A stretch of 29,905 nucleotides of DNA from DATCLS01 sp036563805. Lineage in GTDB: Bacteria; Actinomycetota; Acidimicrobiia; Acidimicrobiales; VFJN01. The stretch lies in the NCBI GenBank assembly GCA_036563805.1, contig DATCLS010000018.1, positions 1-29,905 of the forward strand, written 5' to 3'. Of this stretch, positions 6,937-16,121 are shown piece by piece (within the stretch, counting starts at the first letter, position 1; the number at the start of each line of letters is the position of its first letter). The notes under the pieces were generated by a model that saw only the letters and a program-made list of their open reading frames with translations, had not been told where the DNA came from and did no database searches. The translations under genes were made by a program, and so were the position numbers.

Positions 6937-7845
6937 ATGCGAGTGGCCATCACGGGTGCGACCGGGCTGATCGGCGCGGCGCTCGGCGACAGCTTGCGCG
7001 CCGATGGTCACGAGGTGGTGGCCGTGAGCCGCCGCCCGGGCCCCGGCACCGTCGTGTGGGACCCGATGGCCGGCACGATCGACGCCGACGGCCTGGCCGG
7101 CATCGACGCCGCCGTCCACCTGGCCGGCGCCAACATCGGCGCCAAGCGGTGGTCCGAGGCCCGCCGGCGCGAGGTCCGCGAGAGCCGCATCCGGGGCACC
7201 GACCTGCTGGCGCGCACGCTGGCCGCGCTCGACCCCCCGCCCGCCGTCCTGCTGTCGGGCTCGGCCATGGGCTACTACGGCGACACCGGCGGCCGCGACG
7301 TGACCGAGGAGAGCCCGCCGGGCGACGACTTCTTCGCCCGGCTGGCCGTCGACTGGGAGGCGGCGGCCGCCCCGGCCGTTGACGCCGGCATCCGCACCGT
7401 CTACCTGCGCACGGCGATGGTGCTGTCCGGCTCCGGCGGGGCGCTGGGCCGGATGCTGCCGCTGTTCCGCCTCGGGCTCGGCGGCCGGCTGGGCTCGGGC
7501 CGCCAGTGGTGGAGCTGGATCTCGATCGACGACCAGGTGGGGGCGATCCGCTTCCTGCTCGAGCGCGACGACGTCGCCGGCCCGGTCAATCTGGCCGCCC
7601 CCGAGCCGGTGACCAACGCCGAGATGACCCGGGCGCTGGGCCGGGTGCTGAACCGCCCCACCGTGATCCCGGTCCCCGCCTTCGGGCCCCGCCTCCTGCT
7701 GGGCCGCGAGCTCGCCGACGGGCTCGTGTTCACCAGCCAGCGGGTGCGGCCGGCCGTGCTCACCGCCGCCGGCTACCCCTTCCGGCACACCGACGTCGAG
7801 GCGGCGCTGGCCGCTGTCCTCGGCCGCGGGGAGGCGGCGGCGTGA
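6937..7845 (+). CDS. TIGR01777-family NAD(P)-dependent epimerase (SDR39U1/YfcH-like)
   Basis: 302 residues. The extended-SDR fold starts MRVAITGATGLIGAAL, the GxxGxxG nucleotide-binding loop. AVHLAGANIGAKRW and SRIRGTDLLARTL, then SGSAMGYYGDTG and the late block WWSWISIDDQVGAIRFLLE, are hallmark stretches of the TIGR01777 family (bacterial YfcH, human SDR39U1). The C-terminal ~50 residues match the family DUF1731 tail (FTSQRVRPAVLTAAGYPFRH). The substrate of the family is not established. The stop overlaps the downstream phosphatase GTG (GTGA), so the two are co-translated. Confidence 0.93.
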   Translation: MRVAITGATGLIGAALGDSLRADGHEVVAVSRRPGPGTVVWDPMAGTIDADGLAGIDAAVHLAGANIGAKRWSEARRREVRESRIRGTDLLARTLAALDPPPAVLLSGSAMGYYGDTGGRDVTEESPPGDDFFARLAVDWEAAAAPAVDAGIRTVYLRTAMVLSGSGGALGRMLPLFRLGLGGRLGSGRQWWSWISIDDQVGAIRFLLERDDVAGPVNLAAPEPVTNAEMTRALGRVLNRPTVIPVPAFGPRLLLGRELADGLVFTSQRVRPAVLTAAGYPFRHTDVEAALAAVLGRGEAAA

Positions 7846-8576
7846 CCGGTACCGCCCCCGCCGACCGGCGGGGCGAGGCGAACCGGCAGGGCGAGGCCGA
7901 CCGGCAGGGCGAGGCGGCGGTGCGCCCGGGCGTCGCCGCCTTCGACTTCGACGGGACGCTGGCCCGGCGCGACACGCTGGTGCCGTTCCTGCGCCGGGCG
8001 TGCGGGCGCCGGCGGCTGTCCCTGGCCACGGCCCGGGTGGCGCCCCGGTGCCGCACCCGCGACGAGCTGAAGCTGGCCCTGCTCGCCACCCTGTTCCGCG
8101 GCTGGCCCGAGGAGCGCCTGCTCGAGCTGGGACGCACGTACGCCGCGTCGCTGCCGGCGCTGTTCCGACCCGAGCTGGCCGAGCGTCTCCGCTGGCACCA
8201 GGACCAGGGCCACGCCGTGGTCATCGTGTCGGCCTCGCTCGCCGCCTACCTCCGCCCCCTGGGCGAAGCGCTCGGGGTCGACGAGGTGCTGGCCGTGGAA
8301 CTGCTCGCCGCCGACGGGACGCTGACCGGCGCCGTGGCCGGCGGCGCCAACTGCCGCGGCCCCGGCAAGGTCGAGCGCCTGCGGGCCTGGCTCGACGCCC
8401 GGTACGGCCCGGGCGCCGAGGTCGAGCTGTGGGCCTACGGCGACTCGTCCGGCGACGCCGAGCTGCTGGCGTTGGCCGACCACCCCACCTGGGTCGGCCG
8501 GCGCGCCCGGTCGCGCCGGGCCACCGGCCCCGACCCGGCGGCCGCCGGCGGCCGATCCCAGTCCCGGTCCCGCTGA
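7842..8576 (+). CDS. HAD-superfamily subclass IB phosphatase (SerB-like)
   Basis: 244 residues from GTG 7842, which overlaps the epimerase stop by 4 nt. After an odd 25-residue N-terminal tail the HAD motifs follow in order: motif I DFDGTL with nucleophile D35 and D37, motif II Ser130 (IVSAS), motif III Lys176 (GPGKVERL), and motif IV G200-D-S-S-G-D205. The cap sits between motifs I and II, as in the IB group of phosphoserine phosphatase-like enzymes (TIGR01490 type). It should dephosphorylate a small metabolite in the cytoplasm, but the substrate is not clear. The N-terminal tail contains an in-frame triple repeat of 18 bp (7863-7916), giving R-x-G-E-A-x. The C-terminus is basic and low in complexity. 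Confidence 0.9.
   Translation: MTGTAPADRRGEANRQGEADRQGEAAVRPGVAAFDFDGTLARRDTLVPFLRRACGRRRLSLATARVAPRCRTRDELKLALLATLFRGWPEERLLELGRTYAASLPALFRPELAERLRWHQDQGHAVVIVSASLAAYLRPLGEALGVDEVLAVELLAADGTLTGAVAGGANCRGPGKVERLRAWLDARYGPGAEVELWAYGDSSGDAELLALADHPTWVGRRARSRRATGPDPAAAGGRSQSRSR
7863..7916 (+). repeat. Three tandem 18-bp repeats inside the phosphatase gene
   Basis: Three 18-bp units at 7863-7880, 7881-7898 and 7899-7916 share the core ACCGGC(A/G)GGGCGAGGC. As the unit length is a multiple of three, it adds or removes six residues (N/D-R-Q-G-E-A) without changing frame. It lies just before the HAD catalytic domain, so copy number could vary between strains without loss of function. Confidence 0.8.
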
Positions 8577-8621
8577 CGGCGACGCGCCGACCGCCCGACC
8601 CGCCACCAGCGGGCGCGGGCG

Positions 8622-10982
8622 TCAGCCGGCCTCGACGACGAGCGTCCGGCGCCGGTCCATCGGGCCGGCCCAGTGGGCGGTGCGGTCGTTCAGCTCGGCC
8701 TCGGCCTCGCCGCCGATCTCCAGGTCGGCGCCCCCGGCCACGGTCACGTTGACCTCGGCCTGCTCGGGCCAGACCAGCGGCTGCTGGGCCACGTCGACCT
8801 GCAGCCGGTCGCCCTCCACCGTCCCGGCCACGTCGAGCTCGACGATGACCGTGCCGCCCGGCGGGATCGTCACGAACGTCGAGTACACGTTGTGCTGGGC
8901 CTCGGTCTCGGACTGGGTGGGCACCGGCTGGCCGTCGACGCGCATCGCCGTCGCGTCGTGGCGCGTGTAGATCGACACGTACGACCGGTTGGTGCCGAGC
9001 GGCAGGCCGAGCGAGTTGCCGATCACGTAGTTGGGCAGGCCGGACGACGGGGCGGTGTTGTGGAGCAGGGCCGTGATCGTGCCGGTGACCTGCCCCTGGT
9101 CGGGGTCCCAGGTCAGGTCGTAGCGCAGGCCGCGCTCGAGGAACAGGTCGATCTTGCTGGCGCCGGCGTTGGACGTCGTCACCCCGACGACCTCCTCCCC
9201 CGGGTCGGACGACCCACCCGCCAGGCTCCCGGTCAGGTGGTAGCCCTCGAACATCACGTAGGCGGTCGGGTCGAAGGGCACGATCTGGATGTGGCCGCCG
9301 TCGACCACCGGGTCGAGGTGGGCGCTGACGTCGCTGGGGCTGGGCAAATCGGCCGACGTCAGCCGGTCGAACGTGGTGCGGGCCACGGTCTCGAGCACGT
9401 CGATGCGTTGGCTGACGTCGGTGAAATCGACGTACTGGTCGAGCTCGAGGAAGCGGGCCGCGTTCTCCTCGGTCAGCGGCTCCGGGTGACCCGGGACCTC
9501 GACGGGCCCGGTGTAGCGCAGCAGGGCCGCCAGCCCGACCGGGTCGATGGCCATCACGCCATCGATCGGCTGGCCGCCGGACTGCGGGTACAGGTCGCGG
9601 ATGGCCACCGCCACCGACGGGAAGTCGGCCCCCATGGTCAGGTTGCGCCACGTCTCGGCCACGTCGAAGCGGGAGTAGCGGGCCACGTAGTCGGGCGGCT
9701 GGCTCAGCTGGCGCTGGGGGCCGGGGACGCCCTGCTGCTCGAGCTCGAGGATGCGCCCGAACCGGGGCATGGACATCTGGCCGTTCTCGAACAGCAGCTC
9801 GGCGTAGTTGCCGGGGAACCCGATCCGGCCCCGGGCCTCGACGGGGGTCACGAACAGGACGAGGTAGCGCTTGGGGCCCGAGCCGCCGAGGAGCTCCGGG
9901 GCGAGGCGCACGGCGTCGAGCGCCAGGCGGGCGTCGGGCGAGGCGTCGTCGAGCTGCGACTCGACCTGCTCGATCCGGTCGGCCATCGGCGCCACCAGCC
10001 AGGGCGAGTCGGTCCGGTCGACCGTGTTCGACAGGCCCTCGAGGGCGTCGACCGTGTCCTCGAGCGGCTCGATCATGTCGGTCACGGCTTGGAGGTCGAG
10101 TCGCCCGCCCACGAACCGCAGCTGGTCCACGTCGGCCACGTCCGCGGCGGCGGCCGAGATCTGGGCCACGTCGCCGGTCTCGCGGGCCAGCGACTCGACG
10201 GCGTCGAGGTTGGGCCCGAGGACGGGCACGATGCGGGCCGGAGTCACGAACCAGCTGGTCAGCGTCGCGTCCGCGCTCGTGAGATGGCGGGCCGCCTGCT
10301 GGAGCCGCTCCCCCGCCAGGTCGTCGTCGGCGTCGCGGGCCGCCACGATGCCGTCGTCGATCAGGCTGGCGCCCCGGGTCAGGTCGCGGCTGACCGACAC
10401 GAGGCCGAGCACCGCCCCACCGATGATCAGGGCCAGGATCCCGCCGACGATGCCGGCGATCTTGCGCAGCCGCGCCTGCGCCCGCCGCCCGGCGTTGCGG
10501 TAGCCGGAGATGGCGACCGGGGCGATGGCCGCCGCGGTCAGCAGGGCCGTGAAACCGTGGAAGGCGATGGGGTCGGCCCGCAGCAGCGCCACGCAGCCGA
10601 GGCCGCCGACCAGCGCCCCCCGGGCCCGGCTGCGGGTGTCGGTGACCACCGACCACAGGCCGATGCCGATGGCGAGGGCCGCGCAAACCAGCGCCAGCCC
10701 GTTGCCGACGATCGGCGCCGCCACGCCGGCGGGCACGAACCACGTCCAGCGGCGGGCGGTGCCGGCCAGGTAGGCGGTCACGGCGGCCAGCGCGCCGCGC
10801 CAGAACACGTTGGCGAACGCGAGCTCGGTCGGCTCGGCCGGCGACACGGCCGCGGCCAAGAGGCCGACGGCGACGACGGCCACGGCGAAGCTGACCGTGC
10901 GGGCCCGGCGCGTGGCCAGGACCGGCCGCCGGTTGCCCACCGCTGTCTTGGCCACCGCGGTCACCGCGGACGAGACGGACAT
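8622..10982 (-). CDS. DUF4012 domain-containing membrane protein
   Basis: 786 residues. The N-terminal ~200 residues hold several hydrophobic segments (about 29-49, 60-76, 93-112, 125-150) and a last one at about 172-198 (IAGIVGGILALIIGGAVLGLVSV). The large remainder is probably outside the membrane. The long region with KRYLVLFVTPVEARGRIGFPGNYAEL and, further on, AIDPVGLAALLRYTGPVEVPG matches the DUF4012 family, which occurs widely in Actinobacteria, often close to polysaccharide genes. Its biochemical role is not established. The neighbour upstream on the same strand is a polyprenyl-phosphate sugar transferase, 210 nt away, so a job in cell-surface polysaccharide assembly or attachment is a reasonable inference. 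TAGATT ends 9 nt before the ATG, suggesting a separate leaderless promoter. Confidence 0.88.
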   Translation of the reverse strand: MSVSSAVTAVAKTAVGNRRPVLATRRARTVSFAVAVVAVGLLAAAVSPAEPTELAFANVFWRGALAAVTAYLAGTARRWTWFVPAGVAAPIVGNGLALVCAALAIGIGLWSVVTDTRSRARGALVGGLGCVALLRADPIAFHGFTALLTAAAIAPVAISGYRNAGRRAQARLRKIAGIVGGILALIIGGAVLGLVSVSRDLTRGASLIDDGIVAARDADDDLAGERLQQAARHLTSADATLTSWFVTPARIVPVLGPNLDAVESLARETGDVAQISAAAADVADVDQLRFVGGRLDLQAVTDMIEPLEDTVDALEGLSNTVDRTDSPWLVAPMADRIEQVESQLDDASPDARLALDAVRLAPELLGGSGPKRYLVLFVTPVEARGRIGFPGNYAELLFENGQMSMPRFGRILELEQQGVPGPQRQLSQPPDYVARYSRFDVAETWRNLTMGADFPSVAVAIRDLYPQSGGQPIDGVMAIDPVGLAALLRYTGPVEVPGHPEPLTEENAARFLELDQYVDFTDVSQRIDVLETVARTTFDRLTSADLPSPSDVSAHLDPVVDGGHIQIVPFDPTAYVMFEGYHLTGSLAGGSSDPGEEVVGVTTSNAGASKIDLFLERGLRYDLTWDPDQGQVTGTITALLHNTAPSSGLPNYVIGNSLGLPLGTNRSYVSIYTRHDATAMRVDGQPVPTQSETEAQHNVYSTFVTIPPGGTVIVELDVAGTVEGDRLQVDVAQQPLVWPEQAEVNVTVAGGADLEIGGEAEAELNDRTAHWAGPMDRRRTLVVEAG

Positions 10983-10991
10983 GGGCGACCG

Positions 10992-10997
10992 AATCTA
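10992..10997 (-). promoter_or_regulatory. Putative -10 hexamer TAGATT of the DUF4012 gene
   Basis: On the minus strand TAGATT lies 9 nt before the ATG at 10982, with no Shine-Dalgarno. This suggests the DUF4012 gene has its own promoter in the 210-nt gap behind the sugar transferase gene. Confidence 0.4.
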
Positions 10998-11192
10998 CGC
11001 AATCGCGGGTGGCCTGGTCTTACCCGCCGTCACCGACGGGGCCGCGCGCCTGCTCGCCGTCATCGCCCGCTCACCGTCATCGTGGCCGTCCGCCCCCGTT
11101 CGTCGTCCTCGGTGGAGTCCGCGTCGCGTCTTCGTGGACCGTTCCTGGTCGACGTCCAGTATGGGTCGCGGGCGGGCGCGGCCCGTAGCCGG

Positions 11193-12854
11193 TCAGTAGG
11201 CGCCCGACGCCCGGATGACCGCCGAGAAGGTCTTGGCGATGATCATGGCGTCCATGGTCGGCGACCAGTGGTCGACGTAGTAGAGGTCGAGGCGGACGGC
11301 CTCGTCCCACGGCAGGTCGGATCGACCGCTCACCTGCCACAGGCCGGTGATGCCGGGCTTGACCAGCAGCCGCCGGCTCACGTGCCCCTCGTAGTTGTCG
11401 ACCTCGTTGGGCAGCGGCGGGCGCGGCCCGACCAACGACATCTCGCCCTTGAGCACGTTGAACAGCTGGGGCAGCTCGTCGACGGAGTACCGGCGTAGCG
11501 TGCGCCCCACCCGGGTGACCCGGGGGTCGTCGCGCACCTTGAACAGCAGGCCGTCGGCCTCGTTGCGGTCGGCCAGCTCGGTCAGCAGCTCCTCGGCGTT
11601 CACCACCATCGTGCGGAACTTGACCATCCGGAACGGCCGGCCGTCGCGCCCGATGCGGGTCTGGCGGAAGAACACCGGGCCGGGGCTGTCCAGCTTCACG
11701 GCCACGGCGACCGCCGCGAACACCGGGGCGAGCGTCACCACGGCCAACAGCGCCAGCACCCGGTCCATCACGTCCTTGACCAGGCGCTGGGGCCCGGCGA
11801 ACGTCGGCTCCTTGACGTGCAGGAGCGGCAGGCCGGCCACCGGGCGGACCACCGTCCGCGGGCCCGCGACGTCGGTGATCGCCGGGACGACCAGCACGTC
11901 GACGCCGGTCCGCTCGACCGCCTCGGCCAGGATCCGCAGGTCGCCGGGGGCGGTCTCGTTGGTCACCGCCACCGAGTCGGCGCCGCAGGCCTCGATGGCG
12001 GCCGCCACGTCGCGGACGGAGCCCACCACCGGCACGGTCTCCCCCGCCATCCGCAGCGACGCCACGTCGGCGTCGACGCAGGCGCCGACCAGCCGGAAGC
12101 CCGACCACGGCGTCCGTACCAGGTGCTCGCCCACGTCCACCACGGTCGAGGGCAGGCCGACGAGCAGCGTGCGGCGGACGTAGCGCCCGGCGCGCCGCCG
12201 GGCGTACAGCCACACCCGCAGCCGCAGGCGGGCGAGCAGCGTGAGCACCACCGCCACCGGGATGAGCACGCCCACGAAGCCGCGGGCGATCACCAAGCGG
12301 AACAGGAAGTGGAGGATCGCCACGACGGCGAGGAAGTGGACGCCGCCGTTCAGGACCCGGTGGTACTCCTCCGACCCGTTGCCCAGCACCCGCCGGTCGT
12401 AGGCCCCGGCCACGGTCAGCACGCCGAGCCACACGGGCACCGCCAGCAGGGCGATGACCACGTAGGGGATGCCGTGCCCGGGCAGCTCGGCTGCGGTCCA
12501 CCCGAAGCGCAGGAGGTGGGCGACGACCAGCGCCACCGACACGGCCAGCACGTCGACGACGACGTAGGTGACGGTGGCGGGCAGGGCCCCGGCCCCGACG
12601 CGCCGGCGGCCTCGGGCCGCGGCCCAGCGGTGGTCGCCGGCCGCCGGCCGCCATCGGGCGCCGAGCGCCCCGAGCGCGCCGGACCCTCGAGGCGCGCGCC
12701 GCGCCCGGGCACCCCCACGCCGGAGGACCGGCTCGGGCCCGGACGTCTCGGGCCGGTACGGGTCGCTGAGCCGCCGCCGACCCGGCGGGCGGGGCGGGCC
12801 CGGAGGAGCCTCCGGCTGCGCTGGTGCGCCTGGTGTGACCCCCATGCCAGTCAC
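11193..12854 (-). CDS. Polyprenyl-phosphate sugar-1-phosphate transferase (exopolysaccharide-initiating, WcaJ/RfbP type)
   Basis: 553 residues. After a Pro/Arg-rich N-terminal ~85 residues come four hydrophobic segments (about 90-200), a Rossmann-like central domain (TLLVGLPSTVVDVGEHL onward), a further membrane hairpin (LALLAVVTLAPVFAAVAVAV) and the catalytic bacterial sugar transferase domain: SPGPVFFRQTRIG, FRMVKFRTM, SVDELPQLFNVLKGEMSLVGPRP, and KPGITGLWQVSGR. These are the family's conserved blocks. It moves a sugar-1-phosphate from a nucleotide sugar to undecaprenyl phosphate, the first step of exopolysaccharide or O-antigen-like repeat synthesis. The start is taken as GTG 12854 because a TATGCT hexamer ends 9 nt before it; an ATG three codons later is possible. 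Confidence 0.95.
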   Translation of the reverse strand: MTGMGVTPGAPAQPEAPPGPPRPPGRRRLSDPYRPETSGPEPVLRRGGARARRAPRGSGALGALGARWRPAAGDHRWAAARGRRRVGAGALPATVTYVVVDVLAVSVALVVAHLLRFGWTAAELPGHGIPYVVIALLAVPVWLGVLTVAGAYDRRVLGNGSEEYHRVLNGGVHFLAVVAILHFLFRLVIARGFVGVLIPVAVVLTLLARLRLRVWLYARRRAGRYVRRTLLVGLPSTVVDVGEHLVRTPWSGFRLVGACVDADVASLRMAGETVPVVGSVRDVAAAIEACGADSVAVTNETAPGDLRILAEAVERTGVDVLVVPAITDVAGPRTVVRPVAGLPLLHVKEPTFAGPQRLVKDVMDRVLALLAVVTLAPVFAAVAVAVKLDSPGPVFFRQTRIGRDGRPFRMVKFRTMVVNAEELLTELADRNEADGLLFKVRDDPRVTRVGRTLRRYSVDELPQLFNVLKGEMSLVGPRPPLPNEVDNYEGHVSRRLLVKPGITGLWQVSGRSDLPWDEAVRLDLYYVDHWSPTMDAMIIAKTFSAVIRASGAY

Positions 12855-12863
12855 GCGGCGCCG

Positions 12864-12869
12864 AGCATA
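12864..12869 (-). promoter_or_regulatory. Putative -10 hexamer TATGCT of the sugar transferase gene
   Basis: On the minus strand TATGCT is the closest match to TATAAT in this group and lies 9 nt before the GTG at 12854. It supports a leaderless transcript and the choice of that GTG as start. Confidence 0.45.
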
Positions 12870-12879
12870 ACCAGTATTC

Positions 12880-12912
12880 CCGCCCGGCGACCGCGCGATG
12901 GCCGCCGGGCGG
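12880..12912 (-). terminator. Hairpin between the SDR gene and the sugar transferase gene
   Basis: CCGCCCGGCG (12880-12889) pairs exactly with CGCCGGGCGG (12903-12912) over a 13-nt loop. It lies 28 nt beyond the stop of the SDR gene and just upstream of the putative -10 of the sugar transferase gene, so it could end the SDR transcript. No T-tract. Confidence 0.4.
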
Positions 12913-12940
12913 TCGGGTCAGGCCCCGCTCGGGGGACGGA

Positions 12941-13726
<786 letters not shown>

Positions 13727-13732
13727 GCGCGG

Positions 13733-13754
13733 ATGGTATTGACTCGCCGGTCAA
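13733..13754 (-). promoter_or_regulatory. Putative SDR promoter with TTGAC-N6-GTCAA palindrome
   Basis: The palindrome TTGAC-TCGCCG-GTCAA (13739-13754) has exact 5-bp arms. It abuts a putative -10 hexamer TACCAT (minus strand, 13738-13733), which ends 6 nt before the SDR start. A protein bound there would cover the core promoter, so a repressor, for instance of the TetR family that often controls acyl-CoA genes, is a fair inference. Confidence 0.45.
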
Positions 13755-13912
13755 GTTGGCGAACCCGGCCCTGCCCAGCCGTTGCCCGGCGCCGCGCGGC
13801 ACCCGCCCGAGAGGAACGAAGACGGCGCCGCGCCGGCCACCGCGCACCCGCTGGACAGGCCCCCACACGACGGGTAGCAATGGCCGTGGAGTCTCGACGA
13901 GGAGGCAGCTCC

Positions 13913-14383
13913 ATGGCCGTGCAGCCGATCCCCGAGGGGTACCCACGGGTCATCCCCTACCTGGTCGTCGACGGCGCCGCCGCGGCGATCGACTTCTACA
14001 CCCAGGTGCTCGGCGCTGAGGAGCGCATGCGCATGGACGCTCCCGACGGCAAGGTCGCCCACGCCGAGCTCGGCTTGGGCGACTCGGTCATCATGCTGGC
14101 CGACGAGTTCCCGGAGATGGGGGCGCGGGCGCCGAGATCCGTCGGCGGCACGCCGGTCTCGGTCATGGTCTACGTCGAGGACGTCGACGCGGTGGTGGCC
14201 CGGGCGGTCGAGGCCGGTGCCACCGTCACCCGCCCGGTCGAGGACCAGTTCTACGGCGACCGGCTCGGCGAGTTCGAGGACCCGTTCGGGCACCGGTGGA
14301 ACATCGCCACCCACGTCGAGGACGTCTCGCCCGAGGAGATCGGCAAGCGGGCGGCCGAGGCGATGCGCGGTGGCCAGGGATGA
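13913..14383 (+). CDS. VOC-superfamily (glyoxalase/PhnB-like) protein
   Basis: 156 residues. The ATG at 13913 is chosen because GAGGAGG ends 7 nt upstream; an ATG at 13880 would add 11 residues and lacks such a site. Two beta-alpha-beta-beta-beta halves are visible: RVIPYLVVDGAAAAIDFYTQVLGAEE, and later VMVYVEDVDAVVARAVEAGATVTRPVEDQFYGDRLGEFEDPFGHRWNIATH. The phrases YGDR and DPFGHRW are typical of the PhnB/YdcR-like branch of vicinal-oxygen-chelate proteins. The substrate is unknown; members include dioxygenases, lyases and binding proteins. It is followed 27 nt later by a fumarylacetoacetase-family gene in the same direction. Confidence 0.88.
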   Translation: MAVQPIPEGYPRVIPYLVVDGAAAAIDFYTQVLGAEERMRMDAPDGKVAHAELGLGDSVIMLADEFPEMGARAPRSVGGTPVSVMVYVEDVDAVVARAVEAGATVTRPVEDQFYGDRLGEFEDPFGHRWNIATHVEDVSPEEIGKRAAEAMRGGQG

Positions 14384-14410
14384 GGGCGGCGGGCGCCGCC
14401 TAATGGGCTG

Positions 14411-15292
14411 ATGCAGCTGGGAAACCTGGCGGGCCGCCTGGTCCTGCGCGCCGGCGGCGGTGGCGCCGGCGGCGACGACGCGGCCGGCGACGACGCCGGC
14501 GTCATCGACGTCGAGCGGGCGAGCGGCGGGGCCTTCCCCGCGGACGTCGCCGCCGCCTACGAGCGGTGGGACGAGCTGGTCGAGTGGGCGGCCTCCCCGG
14601 AGGCCGCCAGGGCCGAGGCCGAGCCGTACCGCCCCGCCGACCTGGGCCCGCCCTCGCCCCGGCCCCGCCAGGTGTTCGCCTTGGCGCTCAACTACCGCGA
14701 CCATGCGGAGGAGAACCGGCTCGACGCCCCCGAGCAGCCGTCGGTGTTCACCAAGTTCCCGACCGCCATCACCGGTCCCTACGGCGACATCGCCCTGCCC
14801 GACGGCAAGGTCGACTGGGAGGTCGAGCTGGTGGCGGTCATCGGCCGCCCGGCCCGCCACGTGGCCGCGGCCGACGCCTGGCGCCACGTGGCCGGGCTGA
14901 CGGTCGGGCAGGACGTGTCCGAGCGGCGGATGCAGTTCGCCGGGCCCCTGCCCCAGTTCGGACTGGCCAAGTCGTTCCCCGGCTTCGCCCCGATGGGCCC
15001 GTGGCTGGTGACGCCGGACGAGCTCGACGATCCCGACGACCTCGAGCTGGGCTGCCGCCTCAACGACGAGGAGGTGCAGAAGAGCCGCACGTCGCAGCTG
15101 ATCTTCCCCGTGCCCGAGCTGGTCGCCTACCTCTCGTCGGTCGTGCCGCTCCTGCCGGGCGACGTGATCTTCACCGGCACGCCGGCGGGCGTCGGCAGCC
15201 TGCGGCGCCCGCCCCGCTTCCTCGCCCCCGGCGACGAGCTGGTGAGCTATGTGGCCGGGATCGGCGAGATGCGCCACCGCTTCGTCCGGTAG
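14411..15292 (+). CDS. Fumarylacetoacetate hydrolase-family protein
   Basis: 293 residues. The N-terminal ~80 are a variable, Gly/Asp/Ala-rich domain. The FAH domain follows: VFALALNYRDHAEE (about 88-101), FTKFPTAITGPYGDI, the metal ligands in DWEVELVAVIG (E137 and E139) and GQDVSERR (D168), then LAKSFPGFAPMGPWLVT and FTGTPAGVG near the end. These are the family signatures for a divalent metal-dependent enzyme that breaks a C-C bond in a diketo acid, or isomerises or decarboxylates such acids. CCTAAT (14399-14404) ends 6 nt before the ATG, possibly a -10 element of a leaderless start. It may share a catabolic job with the VOC gene just upstream. Confidence 0.92.
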   Translation: MQLGNLAGRLVLRAGGGGAGGDDAAGDDAGVIDVERASGGAFPADVAAAYERWDELVEWAASPEAARAEAEPYRPADLGPPSPRPRQVFALALNYRDHAEENRLDAPEQPSVFTKFPTAITGPYGDIALPDGKVDWEVELVAVIGRPARHVAAADAWRHVAGLTVGQDVSERRMQFAGPLPQFGLAKSFPGFAPMGPWLVTPDELDDPDDLELGCRLNDEEVQKSRTSQLIFPVPELVAYLSSVVPLLPGDVIFTGTPAGVGSLRRPPRFLAPGDELVSYVAGIGEMRHRFVR

Positions 15293-15358
15293 CCCCGTGT
15301 CTCACCCGCCCGTCGGGCGCGACCGCTCGCCGTGCGCGTCAGCGGGGCTTCCTGGACA

Positions 15359-16081
15359 TCAGCCGGCGGTCGGGCGCTCCCCCACCCCGTCCAGCCACCA
15401 GGCGACGCCGGCGTCGGCGACGGGCGGCGGCACGGTGTGGCCGCCGTCGAACTCGTCGAAGCGCACGTCGTAGCCGGCGTCCCGCAGCATCGGCACGAAC
15501 GAGCGGCTGCAGGCGTCGATCGGCAGGATCGCGTCGGCCGTGCCGTGCGACACGTACACCCGGGGCTGGCCGACGACCTCGGGCACGGCCAGGAACCCGG
15601 GCGAGAACGCCAGCACGCCCGAGAACAGGTCGCCGTTGGCCAAGCCGACGGTGAGGGCGTAGGAGGCGCCGTCCGACACGCCGCCCAGGGCCAGGCGCGC
15701 CGGGTCGACGTCCACGCCGAACCGGTCGGCCAGGCTGCCGAGCACCCGGTCGAGGAACGCCACGTCGGGCCCGAGCACGCCCTGGGCGATGAGGTCCCAG
15801 GTGGCCGGATGGCGCGAGTCGGGCGCCACCACCACGACGCCGTAGCGGTCGGCCGCCCCCAGCACCGCCCGGACGTGCCGGCGGCCGGTCCCGGTGGCCC
15901 CGTGCAGGAACACGAGCACCGGAGCGCCCGGCCCGGCCGTGTCGGGCACGTAGAGCGTGCCGTCGCGGCCGCCGTCCCCGAGCCCCAGCGGCTCGTCCCG
16001 CCCGCCCTCGGGCGCCCGGGCCGGGGTGGCGGCGGGCCCGGGCCGGAACCGGAGCCGCACCTGCGGCCCGTCGTCGACCAT
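15359..16081 (-). CDS. Alpha/beta hydrolase (phospholipase/carboxylesterase or PHB-depolymerase-like)
   Basis: 240 residues from ATG 16081; a CATGCT hexamer ends 6 nt before that codon, while the upstream ATG at 16099 has neither a -10 nor a ribosome-binding site. The fold is an esterase: VLVFLHGATGTGRRH provides the oxyanion loop, G-V-S136-D-G carries the nucleophile, D183 lies in SHGTADAILP and H215 in FDGGHTVPP, completing a triad. The layout resembles phospholipase/carboxylesterase (PF02230) and polyhydroxybutyrate depolymerase-like esterases. No signal peptide is seen, so it is probably cytoplasmic. It is transcribed away from the phosphotransferase-like gene. Confidence 0.85.
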   Translation of the reverse strand: MVDDGPQVRLRFRPGPAATPARAPEGGRDEPLGLGDGGRDGTLYVPDTAGPGAPVLVFLHGATGTGRRHVRAVLGAADRYGVVVVAPDSRHPATWDLIAQGVLGPDVAFLDRVLGSLADRFGVDVDPARLALGGVSDGASYALTVGLANGDLFSGVLAFSPGFLAVPEVVGQPRVYVSHGTADAILPIDACSRSFVPMLRDAGYDVRFDEFDGGHTVPPPVADAGVAWWLDGVGERPTAG

Positions 16082-16121
16082 GCCGAGAGCATGCCTCATG
16101 CCGCGCCGGCCGGCCCGGGCG

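Noticed and set aside
7379..7612. Short frames inside the epimerase gene
   Set aside because: They are shifted-frame readings of the epimerase with Trp/Ala/Arg/Ser-rich composition and no starts with ribosome-binding sites.
8673..11498. Open frame of 941 codons antisense to the DUF4012 gene
   Set aside because: The translation is repetitive in Gly, Val, Arg and Gln with no membrane segments or motifs. The minus-strand DUF4012 frame is clearly the coding one.
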